64,000 nucleotides of DNA from Saxidomus purpurata (Eukaryota; Mollusca; Bivalvia; Venerida; Veneridae). Position numbers and translations under genes: made by a program. The notes beneath the pieces were generated by a model. The model was not told the origin of the DNA, did no database searches, and worked only from the letters and a program-made list of their open reading frames with translations. Below, piece after piece: positions 1 to 13,000 of the stretch (positions are counted from its first letter, which is position 1; the number at the start of each line of letters is the position of its first letter). The stretch spans positions 19,644,595-19,708,594 of the forward strand of contig JAFMSR010000018.1 in assembly GCA_022818135.1 (NCBI GenBank), read 5' to 3'.

Positions 1-270
1 GTTTTGCCCTTTGTTACTTTTCCTTGTCCGGAGCATTACTAGAAGACTACCAGTTGGAATTCATACAACTTCATACAATGGTCTAGCACAATGAGAGGAA
101 GTGCAGTGTACAGAACCATAACTCTATCTTGCTAATTACAGAGTTTTGCCAAGAACAATATCTCTTTTTTTTTTTTTTTGCAAGGTATTCTGTTACGATG
201 AACTTACTCAGTTTATAAAGCAGTCTTTCCGGGGCATTAATCACATTTAGTGATAGCTCTAGTTTCTTTT
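1..270 (-). repeat. 3' part of a tandem-repeat mobile element (same family as 60.1-61.4 kb)
   Basis: Bases 1-150 match one unit of the ~140-bp tandem repeat at 60.18-61.34 kb (shared words: TTTCCTTGTCCGGAGCAT, ACTTCATACAATGGTCTAGC). Bases 150-265 match that element's flank, including the T-run and 'GCAAGGTATTCTGTTAC'. The last bases, read in reverse complement, resemble the 'AACTAGARCTRTCACT' terminus at 50,429. The window therefore opens inside an element whose other end lies outside. It is non-coding. Confidence 0.8.
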
Positions 271-705
271 CATTTTAATGAATTAAAAGCTGTCCTTTAA
301 TGTTTTGTAGTGTTCATGAATTGTTGGACAGATTTTATACTATGAATGACAGATATTTCAGACGTTTTTAGACAAGTGTGTCAATAAGCATGTTTAAAGT
401 AGGTAAATCCCACTATTCAAACTCTCATTTTGCTGAAACTTGCTCTACCTTTCCCAGTTATGAAATGGAATATTCCAAAGAGAGAGCACACCCGTTTCAA
501 GAAAGCTCCTGATCTGATTGAGAAGTTATATTTAGATTAGGGTACCTCTATAAATATGGAAAAGCATTGTCAACAAGCCACTGTAGAAATTTTGCAAGTT
601 CAAGGTGAAAAGTTTATAACCAGTGTACCATCTTAAATAAGTTGTTTTTTCCATAATTTAAAAATTACCATACATCATTGCATAGATTTGTTTCTATATT
701 AACAG

Positions 706-1052
706 AGACTGTCCAAGCTGCAAAGGCTGCTGTCGAACTGGCGTATCCGCACCACCATGCCAAAATTCCAACCAGCTCAACGACCCGTCCTCTTACCAAT
801 CCAAACTACCACCCGCCACACGACAAATCACGACCACACATCAAACGAAACCCTATGGTCAAAATGGCTAGTAAAGACAGTGGAACTGGAAATTCTGTGG
901 AAAGTTCAAGGTCAAACGGTAGCAAGGACGGAGATTATCTTGTGACAGAAGATGGAAGTTTTGGCGGGAGCACTATTGATATCATCAAAAGGGATGGTCA
1001 GAAACTGCCGCCATTTAGAAAGCCGTTTGTGAAGCAGGCTAGCTCAGGCATG
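706..1052 (+). CDS. Nav2: Nav2 exon: DI-DII cytoplasmic linker
   Basis: This exon is open in one frame from the acceptor (AACAG at 705) to the donor (ATG|GTAAGA at 1052) and ends in phase 0. It joins the next exon as ...QASSGM|VSSSGV. The first half is rich in H, P, S and T; the second half is charged and Ser-rich ([17 protein letters not shown]). This suits the variable, phosphorylatable DI-DII linker, but sequence alone does not identify it. The acceptor could lie 2 bp downstream. A second frame is also open over the first ~150 bp and is Cys-rich (CPSCKGCC), but it hits a stop at about 868. Confidence 0.6.
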
Positions 1053-4000
1053 GTAAGATATTTGATTCATTTACTCTTTTCTAAACTGTAAAAATTGTCT
1101 CAAATTTACGAAAATTTTTAAGTTGTTTACGTTGCTATATAAATACATATTTATCTTACCTTTCTTCTAGTGGCAGTAAAAAATTCTGGTATATTGTGAA
1201 GTACTCACTGCTTCTTCCTTGTAGACTTTGCAGTTTGGTTGTCTACAACATTAAATTGTTTAGCAGACTAGTACAGCAAAGTTCCGCCACCATAAAGACC
1301 ACTCGATATTTAGACCAGACATTACAGAACCAAATGCTTAATTTCATAGTAAAAAGGTCTCACTGATAAGACCGATTCATTAGTCTAGCCCAGAGGGTGG
1401 TCTCAATGTAGGAACTTAACTGTATTTGGGTCCCCATTGGTACAGTCCTATTGATGTTGCTTACTCTATTTCACCTGTCGACTGCCACACTGCAAATAGA
1501 ATAAAATAGTTTTAAGAAAAGGTACATTATCTTCTGTCTATCATTTTATTTTTTTTTCCTTTCTCTCAAAAAAAGATATCAAACAATGTGAGTATAGTGT
1601 AGTTGGGCACCATATGATTGGTCAAGTATTAGTATTTCTGTAGCCAGTATCTATATATGATATGTTTAGTGCCTGTGTAGATATTTTGTAGATGGTGTAG
1701 TAATATATTTCATTACACTCTTGGACACCCATTAGTTACATATGTTGTAGTATCACATGGTGACACATGTAAGAGCAATGTGTCGTGTACATTGCATCAT
1801 TCTCTACGTCAAATAACTAAAGCTTTTGTCATCAGGCACTACATATGGATCGTTCCAATGTCCATAATATTTAAATTGATGCTGAGACGTCTCTTTATTA
1901 GTTTTCAACCTCAAACACAGGTGATAACTGTTATTAAATAGGCATTGTACAGAACAAAATCCAACATTGCCTCATTGCAGAATCAAAATCTTTCATCAAC
2001 CAAAAGTTCATTGGTGAGTTTATCAAAGCACTTCTGCTACTAAACAACATACTATGCCTGTCTTGTCGCTCTCTGCGTTCATGGCCTACACTGTCTGCTT
2101 GTCTGGTAGAATTATCTGTATCACTTAATTCATTGATCTTCCATTAAATAATCAACAGAATCACAAAGATAATCCTTTTAAAACTCTTTCTCGGGCTTAC
2201 ATAGAATTACTTTTTGATGTTTCCAGCAAAAAGAAAAAAAGACATCAGTTGTGTGCCAATTTTCACGATTTATTTATCACAACATTTTTACATTGTTTCT
2301 TCTATGCTGTGTGGTATATTTTCTGTTATGCGGTGATGATCTGTACTTGTTGCACATGGTAAATGAGTGGCCATATTTAAGCTGTGAAATGAACTTTGTG
2401 CCCTATTTTTCCGCAAAGTTAGATGGTCAATTGCTCTGTGTATGATTTTTCTATGGGTGCAGTTGCTGCACTTGATTTTCTTTGCGAATATCTCTATTCT
2501 TATACTTAGTTCTCCTCTGAACCTGGATCATAGTTTGAACATTAAATAGTTCTATTTTACTTACATTTCATGACTACTTTTACTAACATTACATTAAAAA
2601 GAAAACAAAAAATACATTTGCAAAATTTCAATATGCTTTATAAACGATGGATACATTGTGACAGTTTTATGTCGTATTCACCTCTCTTGCATCTTTGTGA
2701 AGGATGTGACACATTTTCAAATAGACTTAATCAAAGAGCACCCTATTTTGTTGGATTTTAGCACCAAGCTTTTTAAGTTACATTATATATTATACATTGC
2801 CATTGGTTTAAAGTCCAACCTCCCTAAACAACACCTCCCTAGAGCAACTACCTCCCTAAAAGGGATGCCATTGGTTTACAATGCAACCTCATAGGAGCAA
2901 ACGTCCTTGGGAACACAGAAATGTGTTTGTTGTAGAGCTATGTTTCAGGGAGGTTGGACTGTTTTTTTGCATTGAGGAAAGAAAATGTACATATATTCCT
3001 ACTTACAGAACAAAAAAGCAACATTGGTTGTGTTTTTTAACGTTAAGATGAAAATTACAAGAACAATATTAATTTTATAGCTCTCTAAACACTTAATGCA
3101 GATGATGCAAACAAGCAATACTGGTATTTGCAAATGTTAACAGAAAAACAGCTCACTTCTGTATGAATTGCAAGTTTTATACCAAGCAGCCGATTTTCAA
3201 TCTTTTAATCAAGTATTTTATTATGTACATATTTTTTTACTTCGATGACAAGACTTTATAATTTTGCAGGTTTCATCTTCCGGTGTGACCTTGACCCATG
3301 ACAAGATCCAAGGTGAACATGAAGCAGATGTAGATCAAGGAATGTATGAGGATGATACCATGGAAGACATGGATGCAAGCAAGAGCCCTGGTAGAATATA
3401 CGTGGAAAACAAATATCCCAATTTGGTCATAATTGATGGTAAGTCATTATCAGTGTGTCGTAACTATATCACAATAAAAAAGTTCCTTTATCATGATATC
3501 ATTTTGATTTATGTATATATATGAAATTCTAAATCTAAGTATTTACTTTCTGATGATCCATCTCAAGCAACCTGGGTAACAATATAGGACTAGTGTTAAT
3601 TACAGGTGAGCACTTCTTCTGTTTTTGTTTTACAATGACTATTAAAATGTAAAAATGTTCCGGTTTTTGTCGCTCATTTGAAAAATGCACTTGATGACAG
3701 GAAATTACTTTTTCTTCTTATATTTAAATGGATTTGCAACACATGTTTTAAAATATAGTAGGATCTTATAAATTTATTAATCAGTTTAAGAAAGATCAGG
3801 TGACATAATATATACATGTACATACAATACAAGCACATGATTTAAACTGTAATGTCATGAGATTATTGTGTGGATTTAATCTAAAACCATTTAATCTCTG
3901 ATATGTTATTATATTGAACCCTTTAAATAGATCAATACTCCACTGACTCGGATCTTAATGCCCTTTTAAAATCTTTTTATTAGCTGTAAATTTTATCCAT

Positions 4001-7000
4001 ACTCTTTTGACTATAAGCTCATTACAGATAAATGTTGAAAAGGTAATAAAATAGGACAAATAAGTCATAACAAAAAACTGAAGTATTAGTTACAAAGAAG
4101 AACTATGGCACATGGCAGCTAAGGATAAAGAAATTTCTTTTTAATCCAGTCTGAAATTTCTTGCATTTGATTGGTCAGATTTGAAATTAAGTGGACTTGT
4201 AGCCAGTCAGAAGCCAGAGATTTGAGACTGGTTTTATAACTTACATCTAAGCAAGGCTGTTATCAATATGATAATATGCTCCCTGTATACTTGTCAAAAG
4301 ATTCCATAATATGAAAAAAGGGGATTGAATGAGCATCAATGAGGATCAATGAAAACATTTACAGGTTTAACCCTTTCACAGAATTCTGAAAAGTAGAACT
4401 TTATGTGCACCCATTTCATAGTACTTTGATTCAGACTGGGAGTACTTGTGATTTAGCTGGGTTGTGTTTGCCTTTAAACACGTCTGAAATATCTTCTTTC
4501 CAATTGGTTTGAAGATAATTCAATTTCAAAACTGACCAATCAGAAGCCAGATATTATAGACTGGTCCTGTAAATTTTAAGTCTGCTAAAACTATATATCG
4601 CTTTATTTCAGTTGAAGAGGAAACTTACGAGAATGATCCAGAAAAAGGCCAAGTGATCAACAGAAATTGTGATTGCTGCGTAAATCAATGTGGTGGTAGA
4701 CTGTTTGTTCCATGGCTATATTTTCAACAGATATGTTTCAAGATTATAGCAGAGCCGCTCTTTGATCTCTTTATCATCCTATGTATTATTCTGAACACTG
4801 CTTTCATGGCTGCCGAGCACCACAATCAACCAGAAGCACTTACACAGCTGTTGGACATATCAAATTATGTAAGTTACCGTTATTTTCAGTTAAGTACTTT
4901 AGAATTGTCATCACGCAGACAGGAAAATTGTGTCATGTCTCATTTGTTGTAAAAATGTAAGTAGTGAGCCACACTTTGAAAAGCTTTTAGCTTGTCAGTT
5001 GTACGGATCCACTTCAAGCTATGTGTTCATACAGTGTAATCTCTGTCCTTTGTCTTCAGTGTATGCTGAGGTTCACAAACCTATATATACATTTCCAGGT
5101 ATTGCTTTATCAATTTTTAGAAGTTGCCAATCCATGTGTATATAGGTCTGTGTATATAAGTCTGTGACTGTATTGGGAAACCAAGTTACATGACATAATT
5201 TGGTATATGCTTTTTCTGCAGTGGATGTACAAGTGTATCTGTATCTACCACAGCTGTAATGATTTCAAGAACAGAACATGAAAAATATACTCTCTTACCC
5301 AAAAAAGTGTCATTCCAAGCATTTCTTATATCATTTTACTTATAGTAAATTAGACTTTAATGTGTTTATAAATGCATTTCATTTCATTTACAATTTCAGG
5401 TATTCTCTTCAGTATTCATTCTAGAAGCAATTCTAAAGCTGTCAGCATTGACCAAGTACTATTTCAGCAACCCCTGGAACACATTTGATCTTGTCATAGT
5501 GATAGCCAGTATAGTTGACATGGGTGTGGTTGGAGTGGATGGTCTGACAGTATTCAGGTCCTTCAGATTGGTAAGTTAAACATTAGAATTGATGAGTTAG
5601 CAAATTTTACATACTCGGAGAAGAATCAACAATACCAAGTGAACCTCTTTCTGACATGTGATCTTTTTTTTTGTCAGGAGATGGAATAACTTTTTTGTCA
5701 CTTGGGGTGCTTTCTTTCTAACGCAGATGGATTCTGTGTCATCTGTTGATAACTGCCGTACTATTAAAATTTGTGGGAGATTGTACCAAAAATCAAAACC
5801 CATCCAGAACATAACACTGTAACATGCAATTTTTACTGACTATTTCTAAAAGGGGGGAAATATGTACTTTTGGGTACAAATACTCTTTTGCTTAGTTGTT
5901 TATTGAGCAGACTGACATCAGAGAACTTTATTAGTACTTGTGTTTGAAATGTACATAGATAACAAGATTTAAGGTTTTTCTATAATTTATTCCTTTCAGA
6001 TGCGCGTCTTCAAACTGGCCCAGTCTTGGCCAACAATGAGATTGCTGTTGTCTATCATTATGAACACACTTGGAGCTCTGGGAAACTTGACATTGATTCT
6101 ATGCATTGTCATTTACATATTTGCTGTGATTGGTCTTCAGCTTTTCAATGATAAATATACAGATGACAAATTTGATGGCGAGGCACCCAGGTATATATAA
6201 CAACCTGCTAAAGTTTGTTCATTTTCCTTATGGTTGGGTGCAATTTTACTAGTTTGGTTCATCATTATCAAATTGTAATATATCCCATCAGAGATGGGCG
6301 ATTGTAACTGAAATTAAAACCTGAGTTTTAATTCTTTTGCAATTGGTCTGTCATGGTTTTATATTTGTGCAAACATTTATCGTTTTTCCAAATGTTTTGA
6401 CCTAATCTGTTACAGATGATATTTCAAATTTGGTTGCCATAACAACTGCTTGTTTTTTTGTTTGTACAAAATAAATTGTTTTCCAAATGTTATTACTTCA
6501 TCTGTTTCAGGTGGCATTTCAAAGATATATTCCATTCATTTATGATGATATTCCGAGTGCTGTGTGGTGAATGGATTGAACCTCTTTGGGACTGTATGCG
6601 CGCTGCAAATGAAATCTGTATGGCCGTCTTCCTGCCCACTCTTGTGCTTGGATATTTCATCGTAAGCCACCCTTACCAATTATAGTTGCCTTTTAAGAGA
6701 CAGATTACAACGATGCAGATGTTTTGTTTTGTATCTAAGCCTTTGGTCATTTGAAGACCATCAAGTCTTCGATTTTTCATACTTTTTAAACTAACTAAAC
6801 TTTGTTCATTACCAAATTAAATCTTAGGATGAGACCCCAGCCCTTGAGATTGACTTCTTTTTTATTTTCTTGATGCATTTTATGACCTTATCTTATATTT
6901 CAATGATGCAGCTATTAAATTTATGTTTAATACAACAATACACTTAGTAAGTATTGGAGTGAAAGAGTTTTTGTTGATGCATGCACTATAGAACAAATGG

Positions 7001-10000
7001 AAGAGCATTATCATTGTTTTACAGGTGCTAAATCTTTTCCTTGCCCTGTTGCTGAATGCATTCGCTAGTGATACTTTACGAGATGCAAAGGAAAGTCAAG
7101 AAGATACAAAACTGAAGATTGCCTTCAAGCGACTCTTTGATCTGTTCTGTTGTTGCTTCAAAAAGAAGAACAGTGATGTGAACTCTATTACACCTGATCG
7201 AGAGGATGAAGAACATGGTTCTGTTGAAGAAATAGGAGAAAAAACAAGTATGTTCACACAAAATTAAATCTTCTAAGTTTCATCCAAATAAAATGAGCTG
7301 GATTTCAGCAGATTTCATATTTAATACAGATACATTTTCCTCACTTTATATCAACTGTAACAAATAGCAAATTTAAGTGCAACTTTCGTTTGTTTGTAGA
7401 TGTGCTTATGGTCCACCGTCCTTATTCAAGGTAGATACGGTATGGCCTGATTTGAGTGCAGCTTCATGAATTGTTGACTATTATTCAGATTTCGATTAGA
7501 TATATTAATGGGATAGTTTGGAAAAGTATTATATACAAGCAGTCCTAAATCTTATTCCAAACATTAGCCTATAAAAGTGTCAATAAACTTCCTGGGTCTA
7601 TTTAAAAAATATACAAAATGCAATCATTTTGCAGATGGTGTGAAACCTATGAATGGTGCTGTAAACAAAACAGAAGACATGAATAACGCATTTACCACAA
7701 AACGTGATCAGTATTATGACTTTAATAAAACTTTGGAGGACTCCAAGAAAAAAGAGAAGGTAGTTCCTGATGATGTCAAAGAACAGACCAAAGACACAGC
7801 TGCTATATTACCAGGAGAAGAGGACAAGAAGTCGGAGAAAAAAGATAGAGAAGGTGTTCGAGTTTATCGAATTCCTGCAGAGCCAAAGCCAAAAAAGACA
7901 GGGAAGGATTCAAACAAAGTTGATACAACATTAAACGTCACAAAGGAAGTGAAAGACACAGATGATATGGAACTTGGTGCTGAAGCATCTAATATAAAAA
8001 AGGATGACAAGGACGAGAAAGAAGAAGAAGATAAAATAATTGAAGTTTATGACTGGTGGCCACTATGGATGACCAGAAGGTATAGAAACAGTTACTATAA
8101 ACTTTGATTTATTAGCGGATGTGAAATTTTAGGGCTTTTAATGACTGTCATACGACCAATATTGCATTTTGCATTATATTTTAGACATGTTGCCATTTTT
8201 TTAGTTAAATTCCTGTGAATCTTTGTACTGAATCGTTTGTATATCAGATGGAAAAAAAACAAAAGACTGCTTTAATTATGTTCTTTTTAACATGCTCATA
8301 AAAATATTAGTATAAAAATAAGGGTTCACTGTATTCATCTGTGTTGTAATGAAACAGATGTTATGCAGCAAATCTAACATCTATACAATCGTGTCACAGC
8401 GATCTGCAAGAAATTTACAACACCTGAATTCCGATTTTTGTTTAAATGACAAGTAAAACGAACAAAATGCTAGATTTTAAAGAAACTAAGATACATGTGT
8501 ATTATAGTTTTAGCACACTTTTGTAGAAAAAAAACTGATTTTAGAAACTGTTTGGTTGTCTAGTTTTTAAGTTGTTATAGGTCATGTTGAGGCATCCTTT
8601 GTTTAATTTTCTTTCACTCTTCATGTAAATTTATAATTGAATGATACTTTTGAAACTTAGTCTTCTTTCTTTTCGTTCTTTGTTACTAGTACTTCATTTT
8701 CTCCATGTTTTGGTGTCATTCGTATAGCGTTGATCCATCGATATACAAGTTAATTTAAAATATTACGTAACAAATGTCATTTTACAATTTCATATGAACA
8801 GACTGAAAGGGAAAAATCGGTAAGATTAGGAATATATTAAAGTAGAAACATTAATCATTGTATTTCTTCTTCTGTTGTTATACATTGTCTAGAGAAAGAT
8901 ATTGCTAAAACTGCATTTAAACCATTTTAACATGCATGATGATTTTGTTAATCAACTAAGCTGTAGATAAGTATTCTTTGATGCAAGATACGGAATGTAT
9001 AATAATTTCAAGGGACAGGTGAGGTATAAATGAGGGAGGAATTTTGTGTTTGCTTAAAAGTTAGATGGAATCCATTTAAAGATAATTCAGAAAATGTAAC
9101 AATGGGCAATATAAATGATTCGACAGATGAAATGTCATAAACATTTGATGTAAATTGTAAAAGCAGTTTCAGGTATCTTGGGCCCATAACTAAATTGAAA
9201 ATCTACAAAAATGACATCATGCCAGTATGAACAATTCAAATAAAATGTTTGGACAGTGTATACAGTAACTAAAATACTCTTCACCTGTTAAATATTCATG
9301 GACTCTGTATAATTGACTAATTGTATCATCGCTTTACTAAAGTAGTGAACATAATTGAGATATTCTGTCTTGGTGACCTTTCATAGACATTCTGTTTTTC
9401 AATGAAATTGGCAGTTTCTATTAGGAAATGGTCTAGTTTATACTAATTTATATTAGCTCGATTGTGAAGAAAGCTTTTAGCTTATCGAGTCACTCTCGAG
9501 TCCACTTCCTGGAAAAACCAGTACTGGTGTCATATGAGGAGGTACGGTCGTGACCTTGGTGGGGCTCGAACCCGCAACCTCCTGGATGAGCGGCAGACAC
9601 CTAAACCTCTACACCTCCGCTCCCCTCCAAATGGTCCTCAGTACTGGGCCTTCCCAGGAACAATAGTTAGGTAAACTGTTCACACATCCGTAAATGAATG
9701 AATACTGTTTAGAACAGGTGTTACCAATAATCAAAATCTGTACATGTTTATCGGTCTGTATCAAAATGAATAAGGAAAACCAATGAAGAAACAGAAGATT
9801 TTGGAAGTTTTACAAAATAGAGTAAATTAGTGAAAGAAAGATATGTATGTATAAAGCTTTAACATTTTCGCTTTTAATTGTTTTGCATTGATTAAGCAAT
9901 GGTTATAACCCAGATACGAAGTATATGGGGCTATACTGGAATCATGCTTATCCCCTTAGAGAGAAAATTTCTTTCTCGGTAACCACTATTTGGAATTCAA

Positions 10001-13000
10001 TGAAACTTTGCTATAGGGATGAGTACCTAGCCTAGTTGTGCATATCGTTGGAATTTGTTCCATTGAGTTATTGACATACATTTTTTGTATACATAGTAAA
10101 CATAGAGATTTGGGTACGACTGGCCAGAATTCAACAAAAATGCACAGGAGTGATGAGTGCCAATGTAGTTCTTATTATTGTCGGCATGTTAAGCATGGAT
10201 ACTTTTTCATTGAGTGACGGCCCTTCAATATTTGCATCAATGTAGTTAACTTTGAACGTTTTTTGGGGGCCCTGTTTCTCAGCAACCAATTACATTTCAA
10301 GTGGGAGATAGTGGTGCATAATACATGTAGTTATTATCAACATGTTGTGTTCAGATAATGTCATTGAAACTTCTTTAGCATTCTCAAACAAGCAACTGCA
10401 ACTGAATGTCCAATACCTACATGTGGCACTCTTATTTCTCTACTGTATCAAAAATGCCTAGCAAGAAGTAGAATAACAGCATCTTGGGGTTTTCATCACA
10501 GTCGGTGATAGCTTGTTGTTCTCACATTGGCTTAGAGTTTTTTGTCACTTCCGAGACTTGACTCTCACAAATGAATTATCAGGTGTCAGTGTTCTTATGT
10601 CTATAGAGTTAATATTGTTGTACCTTTGTTGTCAAATTGTTAACGTAGCTGTTACTTGTATTTTCATGTCTCTACAAGTCAATCATTGAAGCAATTGCAC
10701 AGGCTGGGGATCACATTCAAATACCAGAAGAGACATTTCTCTTTATCTTAGCATAGATTATATTTCACAGTTTCAGGGTTACATCTTTCCAACTTTTGCC
10801 TTTTCAAAGATTTTGATTAGTGCAATATTGCAGCAGCAGAAAAAAATACGAAAAAATAGTTGAAAAATCAGACGTATGAACTCGACACTTCCGTTAACAA
10901 TATCTTCCACTGAAATTTAACTGTTTAGCTAACCACAATTTTCATTTGCAGATGCTTCTGTTGTTGGGGAGAGGGAGACACAGTGTTTTGGGAAAGATGG
11001 TTCATGTTTCGTGTATATATGAATCGTATTGTTGATCACAAGATTTTTGAGGGTACTATACTGTTCCTCATAGCAACAAGCAGTATTTCCTTGGTAAGAT
11101 AGCTTTTTTCATTTATTTTTGTGAGTTTACCCTCTTTATTTAGTTGTGCTAGTTTACCTATAACTTGATGTTGCTGTACAAGAACTAAAACAGATTTTTT
11201 ATGAGAAACAAGTAGATTGTTCAACACAAATGTGGAACATATTAGATTTATCTTTATAGAAAAGAGAATTTTGCAAAAAGCATATTATTTATACCTTTCC
11301 CATTACATATTATTCATATTTCAAATTATACAGTTTTATATACTGATTTTTTTTCATGGTTTGATACAGTTGTATTATACTGATTTTGTTTCATGGTTTT
11401 GCAGGCATTTGAAGATGTTGACCTGTACTCCAGACAAGGTTTGATCGATACATTATACTGGCTCAATATAATATTTGCTGTATTATTTGGATTGGAGATG
11501 TTGTTCAAATGGTTTGCTTTTGGCTTCAAAAGATATTTCACAAGCTTCTGGTGTTTACTTGACTTCGTTATTGTAGTGGTAAGGAGTAATAATGTATTCT
11601 ATATATATTTTGTTTCATGCTTGGTTGATACTGATATTACGGCAATTTTCAGTGGTGTTATGGTAGTAAGTTGACTAAATCGTCCACGACCAATTGCGAT
11701 TACTATATTTCTGATCAGTTCTGAGAACAAACTATAACTCCATGTATGTGCTATTTCTATTATTATAATTAAGATATATTAAAGGGTACTCTTTTCTCTG
11801 AATTTGCTTATCTGAGATAAATAAAAAGATAACATTGTAAAAACACAAAAAAAGAATTTAAATTTTACCAATAAAATGGTTTTTAGTATTCCCTCAGTCA
11901 TCTTAGCTTGGCAAGACCTAAAAGCCTAGGTTTGTACAAGGGTATCAGAGCTTGTTATAATCTGGTTGTGTATGTATGACTACACAATATGCATGTTGAT
12001 ACCACTATTAATGTAGAGTGCATCTTTCCAAAGTGTTCTCATATGTTTGTAATGAGGATCAACAGCATTTCAATATGAAAATGAGATTTTAATGATTGCA
12101 CAAAAATGTTACTATGATATATGAGTATACATGTAAAACGTACAGTTACAAAATTAATAATCGGGAAAGCCATTTTTCTCATTTCAGATATCAGTAGCTA
12201 GCTTGGTTGCAGATGCGTATGGTGCTGGAAACTTCTCGGCGTTCCGTTCATTGAGAACCCTACGTGCGCTAAGACCACTACGAGCTATTTCAAGATGGCA
12301 GGGAATGAGGGTATATTGAAAATGTTATATTTGATATGCATTTGGAATTTACCTCAGAGCAGATGTTGCTTCAACTCTGGCCCTTTAACATTAAGTAGTT
12401 TAGCCCTTCAACAGCACTATTTATGGCGCCGGTAGTACTATTCAGTCAGACCTATGTTTAAAAACAATCTTCGAATCAGAATTATCTTGCATATTAAGGC
12501 TGGGAAGCTGAAAACAAAACGGTGAACTTAAAAGTTACCATAGAAACACCTATAAATAAATTTAGGACCACATTTCAACAAATACTGCTTAAATCTTTCA
12601 TAAGCATTTCTTTGTAAAGTTGACTTTAGATATGTGTAAAATGCATTGAAATGATGCAGTGCATATAGTGTATATCATAATGATTCATGAAAGAATTATG
12701 CAGTTTTGGTGGTAGCATAATTAGAAGCATGGTGGTGTTTGTTTTGAAGTGTGAATATGGGCTCAGTTCTATCACAAAGAAAACATTATTCATGTGTCTT
12801 TGAAATATGCTCTTGAAATAAAGTAGACGAAATTTTTCACAAGTTAAATTATTACTTTCAAGTTTAAGTACATATTACTTTTGCAGATCGTAGTGAATGC
12901 ACTCATGATGGCGATTCCAAGTATAGTAAATGTGCTAGTGGTATGCTTGGTGTTCTGGCTTATATTCAGCATCATGGGTGTGCAGTTCTTTAAAGGAGAG

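Larger units (their letters stand above)
3439..7634 (+). other. Introns of the domain II region
   Basis: The introns between the exons listed in this interval are AT-rich with ordinary GT/AG ends. The only structure noticed is a ~90-bp diverged direct duplication (about 4147-4243 and 4482-4571). Both copies contain CTGAAAT, CCAATCAGAAGCCAG-like or GCCAGTCAGAAGCCAG words, and GACTGGT. No coding signal was seen outside the exons. Confidence 0.5.
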